In this document: positions 1-11,390 of the stretch, in pieces
Position numbering within the stretch: the stretch's first letter is position 1
Layout: every line of letters starts with the position of its first letter
The notes under the pieces: model-generated
Seen by the model: the letters and a program-made list of their open reading frames with translations, nothing else
Told to the model about the DNA's origin: nothing
Databases searched by the model: none
NCBI GenBank assembly: GCA_030704615.1
Contig: CM060731.1
Coordinates: 14,508,001 to 14,572,000 of the forward strand
Source: Takakia lepidozioides
Taxonomy: Eukaryota > Streptophyta > Takakiopsida > Takakiales > Takakiaceae
Direction of reading: 5' to 3'
Length of the DNA: 64,000 nt
Position numbers and translations under genes: made by a program

Positions 1-229
1 GAGGGGTGGGGACAGTTACAGGCAAAACCTGATGTATACTCGAGTTACATGCCAATGAACTACAGCGATTATCTGACGAAGATTGCCAGGTCTGCTGTCC
101 ATAACCCTTTCCTTCCTTTGAGATTGCTGTCTGTGACTTCCATTTCAAGGTCTGTGCATCACAATTAAATCAAGTGGAAATGTATGCATTGCAGGAATGG
201 TGAATGGGGTGACCATGTTACACTGCAAG

Positions 230-480
230 CTGCTGCTGATTGCGTACTCTCTCCCCTTTGCATAATCTCTCACTGAAGTCTTCCACTATGAGGATCAGAA
301 ATGCTTGGCAGCTTACCTGCACGAGCCTTCACCCTTAGACAATCACTTGAGCAATAGTTTTTATTTTTGGCTCTGGTTTTGTTTCCTCTCTCGTGTTTTC
401 TTCCATTTTGTCCCATAAGCTCTATGAGCTTTCCGCGGACGTTATAAAGCACCACTTCATTCCATTCCCCCTTTGCAGAA
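230..480 (+). repeat. Dispersed repeat, related copy at about 38260-38680
   Basis: Both places share the same order of words: a CTCACTGAAGTCTTCCACTA-like start (CCCACTGAAGTCTCCCACTA at the other copy), then a T-rich stretch with TTTTTATTT, TCCTCTC and TGTTTTCTTC, then an ACGTTATA-like word. Both copies lie in the same orientation. The second copy begins just after the DUF7869 block, so it may be terminal or flanking sequence of a repeat family. No coding capacity is seen. Confidence 0.4.
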
Positions 481-3400
481 TGTGGCACTGATGTCTTTGC
501 TCTATCCCTCTATTGTACCAATCAAATCTGCAAGAAAAAGGGGCAACACCCCAGATCAGATCTGTCTTTCTCTCTCTCTCTCCCCAGCCCTGATTGCTCA
601 GTGACTTAGTGCTATCATAGCACGTGGCACATCTACCCAAGCCAGAGGCTCCATACTGCCTTTTACTTCTGTGTCAAGCCAGACTGCCTTCCAGTATGAT
701 GCCACTGCCACACCATATGACTAATCAATACTCTGTATCACTAGTTGTCATGCACAGTGTTGAGCATCATGGCAAGCAGGCTGATGTCTATATCCTGGCG
801 ACTAGCTGCTGGAATGTTGTATTGGAGAGTTGATGAAGGAGTGAGTACAAGAGGGATTTAGGTGAAGACAGAAGTGTGCTGGTGTTTGTAGTGAAAAATA
901 AATAGCCAGTGGAGGGAAGATGGAACATGTCACCAACAGAACAGATGGATAACTTATGCTGCAAGCGGGGTGATGTGCAGTATGGTGTGAAAATATGCGT
1001 GATGACCTCCTTCAAAGACACATGCTTTATCGAAATTGCCCCTGCTGAGCTGAAGACCAAACGAGGTTTGCTACTGGGGCCTTCTTCATGGGCTGAAGTT
1101 CTAATGGCAGGCATTCTCTTCACTGGCATATATATCTTGCCAAGAATAACTTGTTTGCCACTGCCTCCCCCTGAAGATTGAGGGAAGCATATCATAGGCA
1201 TTGTTTATTTATCACTCTTGTCCACCTCTCAGGGGCCACCACGCAGTCATTCTTGAATTACAATAATATGGCGAACTTTGCACCGGGCTTCTGTCCTAAT
1301 ATGCCATGCCCATAAAGAACGTGCTTTAGGGTGTACAATTTGTGTTCTCTTTTTCTAAAATACACATCCAATTAGCCCAACCAATCTATTTCAACTTGCT
1401 TTTTCTTGATGTGTGTACTCGGAGATTCGTGCAGAGCTTTATCTCAGCTTCTGGGCAGAGGTCCACTACAATTCAATTTACCCAATTGGAGGTAATTTTC
1501 TCTTTGGGCTTCCTCTCTCAGTAAGTACTGGATTCATCAAGATCTACTAGTGGACTGGACAGGATCGTATAGAGATGGGTGACTTCTCCAGCCATTGCTG
1601 AGTGACTGAGGTTGTCCCAACATCATATACTTTGAATCAAGAAAATGCATTGGAACAGCAGTCTGCTGTGGAATAGTTGTTTAGATCTATTTTTATGGGC
1701 TACAAGTTTAAGCTCATGCGAGTTCCATCCTACTAAAAATGTTCTCAGGCTCAAAGGTAGGCCAGTCCAACTCCCCACCTCCTTCCTTCGGAGACAATGG
1801 CTATGTGAATGTTGACAACTACTCAAGTCAGGAGCCCACAAGGGCAGGCCCTCCATCTAGGGAATGAGGTTTGTAGTTCTCTGTCTGCCTAACACACACT
1901 TGCTCCTTCACCCAGAATTACCAGGATATTTGGAGGATGACTATGCCTGGGGCGCTCCTGACACGAATCTCTAGTGAGTTGACTTTCCTCCTTCCTTGGT
2001 TCTGCAAAGACGGAAGCTGATTACTTGCACCCTGCTGGCCAGAATTTCAGGAGGGAGTTATTGTGTGCAGATCCTTTGTTTTTGTGCAGTGTCAATGCTG
2101 TTGACAACACATAGTTCCATGCAATTTGGAAATCGAAGGAAGAGCAGATTCAGTCTAAAAGGGAAGTTGAAATGAATGCATGTCATACACATGTAGACTT
2201 ATGCCTGTCTACCAACATGTATACTAGGTCTACCAAATGGCACACGTACATGTGTTGTGAGCATTTCTTTGAGTTGGGTTTGCAAACAGACTGGTTTGGG
2301 CAGGTAGGAACTTGTCTACACAGTGTACAGCAAGTGTCTGTCAGTGTTGTGGGTTCTGTTGGAAATCGTTCCAGGTCTAGTGTTGCACAGCAGTTCTGTG
2401 GAAACTTCGTAGTGAGCCCTCCGCAAGTCGCATGAATGAAGTGTGCTTTGGAGTAGTCTAATAGAACTCACATGAGGATTTTATGGTTGCATGTTTTGGC
2501 AGCACTCAAATGGCCCCAGATGCGGTAGATCTTAATAGCAGATATAGTGTAAATTTCTGTTACTAGGATCTCAATGTGGAGCCAATTTTTATACCATGTA
2601 TGCAGTACTCAAACCACGAGTTTCAAGAGTATCATGGGCCAGGGTACATTTCTTGATTCAATGATAGGATGTGAAGTTACTTGGAAAATATGGAGGGTGT
2701 TTAACGCCAAAAATATTCTCTTTCTGCGGGGTATTAATTATTTTGCTAGGGTCCTTCATTTGTGATTGTGTCAAATTGCTCACTTCCAACAGGCTATCAT
2801 AGAGACTCAAATACAATTGTAGGAACTCGGGGGTCGCTCTGGATTGTCAGTTTATGTTGTCCAAGCTGAGTATTAAGCCACACTTGTACATAGCAAAGTA
2901 GAACCTTGATCGCACATGATTATATATAAGAACCCATGACTTGCAATGCTCTTTAATGCAGTGATTTAGCAAATGGAAATGATGTATATCTGGCATGGGG
3001 AAAGCAGATCTTTAGCATATTTGTGTGAGCCTATTTGGAGAGAAAGTGGTGGTGATAGCAAGAAACCTTACGCCCACTAAGTTATAGAGTACCAATGAGC
3101 TCTTCACGCTGATGAGCTCGCCCCCCTTGCACGTGCGTCATTCCCCTCTATGCTCTGTTACAAGTTTTATGTCCTATGTGTCATGTTCTGTAGATTTGGG
3201 AATGAGTTTTTCCATCGCATGCAGATGTATGCTCAACATCATGACATGCATACCATGTCAAATTTATATGTTATGGCATAACTATGAGCATTATGGCTCC
3301 ACATACACTCATATCGTGTGTGACACCTCCAAACCCTCAACTCCCATGTTTGCTCCCCAACATGTCCCCCTAATTGCTACACATTTCAACCAGGAATACC

Positions 3401-4629
3401 TAGCACAATTCCATTCTGAAGCACTAGCACGCAAATCAATACACTTTTCAGGCCACCTACCACTCAAAGATGCCCTACAACCACACTCAATACACAAACA
3501 TCACATGGCAATACCCCATCAACTACAAACTCTATAGACACTACCTCCTCAACAGACACTAATACATCAAAAGCATATATACTTGGAGAAATACTAGGTA
3601 TTGCCTCCAAATCATGTTTAGACAAATATAGTAATATGCACTATTAATGCACCGTAAATGCACCGTAAATGGGCGGGTTACTAAGATGAATATAACTCTT
3701 GGGAAGTGGAGAACCTCTTTGGCAACCATGATGATTATGATCCGGAATGTAATATCCAACTGGTAGCTAACTACCATAGATGAACCAATTCAACCTACCT
3801 TGCGCTTTCCAATGAGCAACACACAAAAGAAACGAACTGCCACCACTGGACAACACCAATAAACACTTGCTAAGGAATTTGATAAGCCTTAAAATCTCTA
3901 TCAAGGAGTGCAATCCATATAGTTATATCTCACATACCTTACCACACATCCAAATAAACTCAAACATTGCTCATATATGAAACAATGGGATATACATATG
4001 AAGCATTACCCTTCACAGATTATTGTGGCTTTTGAAACATTCCACTTGAATCATCTTTTGAACATTGAATTCCGCCCATTACCTACAATAGCTTTCTCAT
4101 TGGAGACATCTAGACTATTACAACACTACATCTAAGACTGCCCCCACAAAAATCTACACACAATTTAAAAACTTGTCATTGCACACTCACATTGAGTACT
4201 CCTCACGCCTCTCCTAGACTGCCTCACCACAGAATTACAAAATTTACACGTTCATACTACTCCAACCCAATCACACCCCACTTGGATTACAAGCTACTCT
4301 AGCTTATATAAATCCGATCAATACTTTGGTTCACTAGGCCCAACAAGAACACATCAATGGCAAGGTCATGGCTATGCACACCCTCCTAATCTCACCAAAG
4401 TTACATTGGGTCCGCATATTAGAGCTTTGCCAACTCGTCCCATGAATCCTTCACAATTCTATTCATTACACTCAATATATCATTGGTACATGTCACACAA
4501 TTGAATATTGTTTCATGTATTATACTCAGAGTTTGATTATTACTTTAGGTAGGAAATGATCTCCGGTAGAAATACAAAACTATTTATGTTCAATGTTCCC
4601 AATGGCAAAATATGATCGGGTTTTTAACA

Positions 4630-4680
4630 GCTGCCACATAGAGTGTCGGGTATGTCTTTGTGCTCACTCTATGTGGCAGC
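4630..4680. repeat. Perfect 16-bp inverted repeat (hairpin)
   Basis: GCTGCCACATAGAGTG at 4630-4645 is followed after 19 bases by its exact reverse complement at 4665-4680. The stem is flanked by T-rich sequence on the left and A-rich sequence on the right (TTTTTAACA ... AGTAAAAAA), so the pairing can extend weakly outward. It could be a tiny fold-back element or the core of a MITE. No gene overlaps it. Confidence 0.6.
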
Positions 4681-5949
4681 AGTAAAAAACACGATGTACT
4701 TTTATTTATGAGGGTGTCATCTCCAACATGATCAACCCTTTATGTTTAGAATACATATTCTAGATGTAGGCCTACTGACTCAGTTGGGGAGAAAGTTGGC
4801 TTCGACTAGCCAACTCTTCTGTGCGCAACTCTTCGTAGGTGTTTAAAGAGAAGACAGACGAAACTAATGAAAGATGATTGATGTCATTTGGGGTAATGAC
4901 TAGTGTTGGACTAGTATTACTAAAATCTGATACCAGATCATTAGTCATGGTATCACAAGGGCCCATATTTCCCAAGACTGGTATGTTCTGGTATTGGAGT
5001 AAGGGGCCGGGTAGGGTATATATAGGAGGGGTATCAATAACGTAAATTTGTGGACGTATAGCAGTAGGGTATCAACATTTGTTTTTTTCCATCTCATATG
5101 GGGGAATATGAAAAATTGCTCAGGTAGGTATATGGAATAGTCAATATATATTCAAGAGAATATTCAAAAAAAAAATTGACCTTTACGGGTCACAATTACA
5201 ACACAATGCACACATACAAAACCAGATTTTAACTCACACACATTGCACATTGAGTATCAAAAAGATGGCATAAAATGCTATGCTCATATATTAATGGATT
5301 GCATGACTCAAAATGCCTTCCTACGCTTCTCCTACAACTCAAACATTGGATTCATGGAAGTGGAACATAATACGAGTTCCAAGCCTTTATTCAAAATTGA
5401 GGCACCAATCCCATTCAAGCTCAAAGATAGACTGCTTGAAAAACCAAAAACCCATAATTAAGCCCCCACTGCGCTAATGACAAAGAAGCGGAAGGAAAGG
5501 TAACACCCCGATGAATGGTCCACGATCGGAACGTTGAATAGAGCAGATGCTGAGACCTGAGCCAAACCTATGTATTCCCCCAATGCAACCTTTTCAACCT
5601 CTTTTCAAACAGGAGGTTGCCATGAATCACGACCTAATTAATAAAGAGCACAAGACCAATGAAGGGATACAACATTAAGAAGCAAAGGAAAAGCTTTTCC
5701 AAGCCTACGGGAGTCCAACTTAGAAAGCAAAAATCTATAAGATTTTTCATCAAATGGCCAGATATGAGCTAGTTTATGGCCAGATATGAAAAGATATGGC
5801 TAGTTTCTGCTTGGCTCTTATGTGCACTCGTCAATAGGATCAGCTGCATCCTCTTCAAATAAACCTGCCTCCCCTAGCTCAGACTCGTTCCTACAAATCA
5901 GCCTCTGTAGACCAAAACTCCGCAACATCATTATCTTCAAAAACATAAC

Positions 5950-6505
5950 CAGCTGTAGCATCGACATCAGGTCAGTTTTTGCAAATCATGACAAGAGAGT
6001 CAAGATTACTGATTCCAAGTCGACATCTCCTTAAGCTGGTGAGCACTCTAGCAATATTGAATATGCGCTCCGTTTCGATCTGGCTTTCTGGGATCCCCCT
6101 AGGATTGCCAAAATCTGTCGGGCCTGCAGAAGGATACATTTGGAAATCTGCTTGCATGGTCCTTCCACCATTTGAGAGGTGATGCTCCCTCCTTTGCAAA
6201 GACAGCAAGACTTCCTCGAAACATCATCAATTTGGACACATCAAGTGTCTGGACTCGCCACTATCTTCAGATGTAGGCATATCAAACTGCAAAGAACCTT
6301 TAAGAACTTTGGCTTCAAGGGGGCTGCTCCCTTGGGATGGAAATAAAAACTTGGTCACTTTGACCAACATGGGAATCGAGACATTTTTGTCATACACTTG
6401 AACCAAAAGCTTTGCCCTGTCCCTCCCAATATACTATATAATGTAGTGTAGCCCCTTGAAACGGGGATCCAACATTAAAGCCAATATGTTATGCTCTTTG
6501 TCACT
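5950..6505 (-). pseudogene. hAT transposase C-terminal remnant
   Basis: Read on the minus strand, an AG acceptor near 6506 opens a segment with LALMLDPRFKG, the conserved hAT core word, followed at 5950-6210 by the dimerisation-domain signature with IPESQIETERIFNIA and RRCRLGISNLDSLV. In intact hAT transposases these belong to the catalytic C-terminus and the hAT dimerisation domain. Stop codons (one soon after the LDPRFKG word, more before the dimerisation domain) and frame changes break the reading. No N-terminal BED finger or RNase H first half is visible nearby. I read it as a dead hAT copy. Confidence 0.7.
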
Positions 6506-7059
6506 GCAAAACGAAACAGTAAAAACAAGAAATGGCTGCAATAAACACTATTTTAACTAATTCTGGACTTTTGTTTGGTCCAGAAATAATATGAGAAATA
6601 TGAATAAACAATATTTATTATTGAAATAAAGCGATATATATGATTGTTTGGCTATTTTATGCACAATATAACCATGAACAATAATCCTCCAAACATTTTT
6701 TGGAGACAATATAAGTATGTATTGTGGTTTTAGAAGAACATCCACTGCCAAGTTGACGTTCATGAAAAAAATCATGGGAGGATGCAATTAATTACACCAT
6801 GATGTGAGGTCAAATATGTAAAACTTTTTGCACAAAATGGTTGCCATATCAGATGACATACAAAACCAAACATAGAACAATCATGGCATGTGATGAAGAA
6901 GATGACATGAAAGAATGAGTCCGCATACATTGATGATAAACATTCATATTTTATTAGAGATTGCAACTTTGGCGTTGCAGTCAGACATAATGTAACGTCA
7001 ACTGTACATCCGTTGGACTTAATGTTATCCAGCGGCTCGAAGCCATACAACGGCTTACA

Positions 7060-8234
7060 CTAACCCATTAATATTACAGAGCCTCCTCCCAAACGGCTCG
7101 CGGTCAAGGCATGTGTTCGAAGACGCCTCCGGTTACCACAACCACTTGCAACGGTCTCCGCACCAGAGGAAACGGAAATACTTTCAGAGAACTCGAACCT
7201 AGTAGTAACATTATCATTCGAAATGTTACTTGGAACTCTACTTGTTGAATCTCTTGATGCCCTTGAAGCCTGCCGGGAAGCCCACCATTCTTGCCAATTA
7301 CGAAGCTCTTCTTCGTCTTTTCGAATTCGGTCCTTGAATGCGACTGGGCAAAACAATTTTCCATATGACAAATGTCAGCTGAAATGTGGAACATTTGTAG
7401 AAAAAATGATAAAGTCAAAGTGCAAGTGGAAGACACTTTCAAGATCAAATTCTCCATAAACAACAAACAGTGAGATAAGTACATACCAAGGTAATCAGGT
7501 TCCTTTTGTTGTGGGATCCAAACACGAGGATCAACATATCTTCCATACCAAGCCCAATAGGCATGGTCACGACCAATAGGCTTACGAGAACACTTGGCAG
7601 GGTTCTCGCTGATGTAATCTACGACTGTTAAAGCTGCAGCCATTTTCAATATATATGGCCACACAACTTTTGTCATATCATCCAGGTCAACCAAGCCCTT
7701 TGGTAATGGATTGTATGAAATATAGAAGAATCCAGTATTTGGTGGGTTTCGGAGGCCCTTTGATGGCTCATCATTGATAAGGAGTATTTGTCCTTGCGTT
7801 GCAAAAGGTGTACCAGGGTACTTGACAAGAACAGTGCGAATATCCTTAACGAGATATTTCATCCCAGGCATGATGTAACCTGTAGTGTCTTTGCAATCCT
7901 CAGCTGACCAGATGAAGCAAAACTTCTTCGCAATTTTCGTAGGAACTAAGCACTAGAGCATCCTACAAAGAACATCTCTTTCAGCACATGACCAGATCGC
8001 CACGTGAAAATGCATGAACGCAAGGTTGAGAAACTCCAAGACTCCGGGCCGGAGAACCACAAAAGGTCTGTCGGGAACATAAACTGTAACTTTCCTGAAA
8101 CGAAATCTCTCCTTAAACAATTCACCGCCGGTTGGAGGTGGCCGGTAGTAGAGGAGTCCGTTGACACTCAATATTAACAACATCCGTTTCCTCTTCCCCG
8201 ATGTGGCAAATGAAGGTTGATGGACGATGCCATC
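7060..8234 (-). pseudogene. FCP1-like (HAD, CTD-phosphatase-type) domain C, broken
   Basis: An exon from 8234 to 7487 joins, by a GT-AG intron (7344-7486), to a terminal exon 7343-7060. The first exon has the FCP1 pattern: LILSVNGLLY, then RPGVLEFL, HVAIWS, KFCFIWSAEDC, QILLINDEPSKGLRNP and VWPYILKMA. In the FCP1/NLI-interacting phosphatase family the first motif is D-x-D/N-G-T/L-L and its first Asp is the catalytic nucleophile. Here that Asp is Ser. A TAG stop (7953-7955) also interrupts the frame between the two halves. The terminal exon encodes a charged, Trp- and Arg-rich tail (ELRNWQEWWASRQASR). This is the third FCP1-like unit in a minus-strand series, and the missing Asp plus the stop argue against phosphatase activity. 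Confidence 0.65.
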
Positions 8235-8614
8235 CTGCGCAATTTAAGTATTCCCGCAGTCAGAAACAACACGATGTAGTGTTTCTTAGTTTCAGAGTGA
8301 CCTCTACATTTTCGGAGATATAATTGTCCCGACAATGGACTACTGTAAAGGACCAAGAGTAGACCATATATCGAAGAGTTCGAGATCACGAAAAGATGAA
8401 CGTCGGCTGTCAAGTGGAGGTTAGTGGATGCACCTTGTCGGGAGGCGCATTCAAGAAGTTATGCGGCTCCATACTCGCTTGTATAAAAATTACGGAGTTA
8501 GTTTGGGACAAAAAAACAAACTGCAAACAAAAGTGGAGAAATTGTTTTGAAATGTACCATTGAAGCCTTATTGGAATGTCTTGCAGAAGAATAGTGGATT
8601 CCCGCGGGCTTGGA

Positions 8615-8905
8615 TTAACAAGGCGCCACAACATCCGAGGGAGTCCTCAAGTATTTGGCGTACGCTTTTTTTTTCTTGTCAGCCTTTTGTCCGTTGGAAA
8701 GATTTCCTGCAGAGGAAGGAAATGGCTCGGGGGCTCTTTTTCGCCTCTTTGGTGCAGAACATTGTGCCAGCAGTTCAGGGTCACGTTGTGTTGATGTTGG
8801 AGATGTTTTGCCATTGAACGACGGGAGGAGTGGATGGGCAACAACAGGCAAGCACAGAAAATTGTCCCTTGAGCACTCGACATCCTGGATGGAATGAAAA
8901 CGCAA
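8615..8905 (-). CDS. Candidate exon, basic low-complexity (possible nuclear targeting)
   Basis: The minus-strand open frame encodes a Pro/Ser-rich segment with two basic clusters, PKRRKR and KADKKKKAYAKY, that look like nuclear localisation signals. It lies between FCP1-like units B and C and has the same orientation, so it may be a linker exon of the same gene. No domain is recognised. Confidence is low because the exon borders are not fixed. Confidence 0.3.
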   Translation of the reverse strand: MRFHSIQDVECSRDNFLCLPVVAHPLLPSFNGKTSPTSTQRDPELLAQCSAPKRRKRAPEPFPSSAGNLSNGQKADKKKKAYAKYLRTPSDVVAPC

Positions 8906-9059
8906 CGAAGGAATAATTTACCTCGGAACTGCATTCCAATGCAGACGTCATTTGACATGAAGGTCATAATCTGCAGATTTTCTTACCTGGAGCGACAAAT
9001 GAATATCAGACCCCAAATTAAGTGAAACTAGGACAATGAGCAAGGAGCGAGAAATGAGT

Positions 9060-9482
9060 TTAAGTCACCTGACTCCTGCGGATTTGGGCTGTCCAACCCT
9101 CGTGCTGGGGAGATATGCGAGGAAGAGACGGAAGCAGGTGCAGTGGAGCCGTAGCCGAGTCCCCTACGGTTGCCCTGCGGGTTGGATAGACCAGACCCTG
9201 CGTACTGAACAGGGAGGGTGAGGAATGTTGGGAAAGGTCGATAAAGTCTCCGGGATATTTGTGTTCTTCACCTGCACCTTGGACTTTACACCCAGGAAGA
9301 CCCGAGAGAAGAAGAGTGTCGCCAGCTTCCCGGGAGGACAAGGGTCTGATAGAGGATCCACCCTCAAATTGAGCACCATCGTGAACCCTCGGAAAGCCTT
9401 CAATACTCCGACTCACTGCTGATCCGGAGGGTTCCTTTACGGGACTTGAGGAACCGATGACGTCGTCAGCATCTCCTTGAAC
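9060..9482 (-). CDS. Candidate linker exon between FCP1-like units
   Basis: A good acceptor (TTGGCAG) places an exon start at 9482. The frame stays open for about 140 codons of Gly/Ser/Pro-rich, disordered-looking sequence with no recognised domain. Orientation and position match a chain of minus-strand exons running from 12.8 to 7.1 kb. It could be a spacer within a multi-domain FCP1-like protein or non-coding sequence that happens to be open. Confidence 0.3.
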   Translation of the reverse strand, partial: VQGDADDVIGSSSPVKEPSGSAVSRSIEGFPRVHDGAQFEGGSSIRPLSSREAGDTLLLSGLPGCKVQGAGEEHKYPGDFIDLSQHSSPSLFSTQGLVYPTRRATVGDSATAPLHLLPSLPRISPQHEGWTAQIRRSQVT

Positions 9483-9856
9483 CTGCCAAAGAGACATAAT
9501 CATAAATCCGGGAGTGCACGAATGTGAACCTCCACTGAACAGTGGAGGTCACTAGATATAGTCATGTCCCCATATGAAGGCTTGTATCAGAGTTTTGGGA
9601 TTGCCCGGACTGTGCGTCAAGAATTCATCTGAAAATGAGTCAAAATGAAAGTATCATATCTTTCACGCGTGTGATTACAAGGAAATGAAAAACAGAAACC
9701 ATGAAGATATTCAATAGCTCGAGTGAGATGGGATTGATAAAAAATAATTTATTTTGAAGCATCATATTTGAAACTCTTAAAACCGTTGTCCTCAATAAAA
9801 TCCCAGAGTGGGCTAAACTTGGGATCGTTTGAAACATTTGGAAAAAAAACTCAACC

Positions 9857-10474
9857 CTATCTTTTTTTCCTAAGATAGCTTGAAAGAGTGGGATGTTTCC
9901 TCATTCCAAGCAAATAGGTCTGAAGAACCTTGAGAAGATAACAACCATCAGTCTCCACAGTCTGGAACGGTTTGAGAACAAGACATGAGTCAGGCGGGTT
10001 CAACACACACTTCATGGCGGTGTCGTCAATGAGCAGAGTGTTACTCTTGGTATATTGTCCACCAAATCTCTGCCAGACCTTGACCAGTGGCTTCAAAAAC
10101 AAATGAGGAGGGTCCAATCCTGATTTGAATTGAGAGTGAACCGAAGTAGGACATGAAATACAATCCTCTTGAGACATAACGAAGGCCGGTTGAGGTAGAC
10201 CACGAAGCAAAAAATCCAGGATGGGCTGCAAGTTCTTGTACATCATAGAGCTCCAAATCCCTAACCGGAAGTGTTTGTGCAACTCTGTCCACACTTCGCG
10301 ATATTTCTCCCGTCTAAAGACAAGTCGGAATCCGACAAGAGCTGGAATTCTGTAGTCCGATTCTGAAAACCGGGGGTAGCTCTTCTGGTGCTTCAAGATT
10401 TTGTACAAGACTCCATTCACGTCAAAAATAATCAAACGCAACCCTTGCGAAGGAGGAGAAACAGGTGCTCCAAT
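9857..10474 (-). CDS. FCP1-like (HAD, CTD-phosphatase-type) domain B
   Basis: From an acceptor at 10475 (CTGGCAG) the frame runs open to a stop at 9857, about 205 codons. It shows the FCP1 homology pattern in order: LIIFDVNGVLY (nucleophile-type Asp kept, second Asp replaced by Asn), FRLGIWSSMMYKNL, SQEDC, FLKPLVKVW, NTLLIDDTAMKCVLNP and a C-terminal DGCYLLKVLQTYL. FCP1/SCP phosphatases remove phosphate from the RNA polymerase II C-terminal repeat; D-x-N variants are of unknown activity. This is the only one of three local copies without a stop inside the domain. It may be an exon of a larger gene or a stand-alone domain; the 5' exon is not certain. Confidence 0.65.
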   Translation of the reverse strand: MGAPVSPPSQGLRLIIFDVNGVLYKILKHQKSYPRFSESDYRIPALVGFRLVFRREKYREVWTELHKHFRLGIWSSMMYKNLQPILDFLLRGLPQPAFVMSQEDCISCPTSVHSQFKSGLDPPHLFLKPLVKVWQRFGGQYTKSNTLLIDDTAMKCVLNPPDSCLVLKPFQTVETDGCYLLKVLQTYLLGMRKHPTLSSYLRKKR

Positions 10475-10499
10475 CTGCCAGATAGTCATTCATACTTAG

Positions 10500-11279
10500 G
10501 ATGATAAAAGGGAACAGTACAATGCATTTGAAATACCGACACCAGGCAAGTGAACCAAAACGTCCACTGGACAGCACCGTTGGGTCGTCCTCGAAGAAAT
10601 CCTTCGTAACGCCGAAATGATGTAGGTCGTTGAATGGCATGACATCCATCCCCGATAACCGGAACATGTTAAGGTGAGGCTTGAGCTCTTCCAGTAGAAA
10701 TTTATCTCTGTCAGGGTCCACGCGCGCCTTATATTTTGGAAGGAAGATGGTATGTCCTAACGGGTTCAAGTAGGACTTGTACATATTCTCTACAGTATCG
10801 ATGATGAGAGTATTGGATTTGTAAGCTGTCGGGTCTTCCTCAGCGAAAATATCGTAAAGACGTTTAAAGTAGATGGGATTTTTGGAAGCTTTGGGCCATT
10901 TTTCGTTGAATGTCAATCTATGCATGACAGAATTCTCAGTGCTGTAAGTTCTGACCTGGGAAAAGTACTTCCCGAACATGGCCTTGACGATAGTCTCGAC
11001 GTTCATTTCAGGTCCAGTGTTTCAAAAACAAACGACAAACTTTTTGACCTTAATGAATTCGTTAAGACCGTTTCGCGTAGCTAACTTGAATTTCCCTGCG
11101 GAGATACAAGGAGGAGGGGTTTTCTTTCCATCCTTTAGGAAAACCTCACAAAGGTAACCGATGTCCAGAACCATGACGTCGTATCCTGGCCGGCACCCGT
11201 TCAGTCCCCAAGGAAGGGAATGCAGATCGTTTGGATTGACAGAAAGGGAATAGTCGACTGGAGGGTAATGCATGTTGTC
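10500..11279 (-). pseudogene. FCP1-like domain A with a Trp-type nonsense codon
   Basis: An acceptor (TTCCACAG) at 11280 starts a frame with VMVLDIGYLCEVF, RNGLNEFIKVKKFVVCF, then a TGA stop (11022-11024), then NTGPEMNVETIVKAMFG, IYFKRLYDIFAEE and NTLIIDTVENMYKSYLNP in the same frame. The order matches the FCP1 homology domain. The stop sits where the family usually has the Trp of the (I/F)WT/S motif, so a TGG to TGA change is the likely lesion. Downstream lies FCP1-like unit B with only a short gap, so A and B may once have been parts of one tandem-domain protein. Confidence 0.6.
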
Positions 11280-11390
11280 CTGTGGAATAACAGAAGAGTT
11301 CATTATTAATTTTAATTTTCAGAAATCCCAAAGCAGACAAACGAAAGAATGGAGTTGAAATCATTACCGTTTTTTGGGGCGGCTACTGAG

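Larger units (their letters stand above)
1..5900. other. No gene recognised (AT-rich intergenic / repeat-derived)
   Basis: I see no open frame with recognisable protein-like composition on either strand here; the frames present are short and low in complexity. The only structures worth marking are a repeat at 230-480 that recurs near 38.3-38.7 kb and a perfect 16-bp inverted repeat at 4630-4680, both listed separately. The stretch 3300-4500 is C/T/A rich, with many short CA- and AC-rich words, which suggests decayed repeat DNA. Confidence 0.6.
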
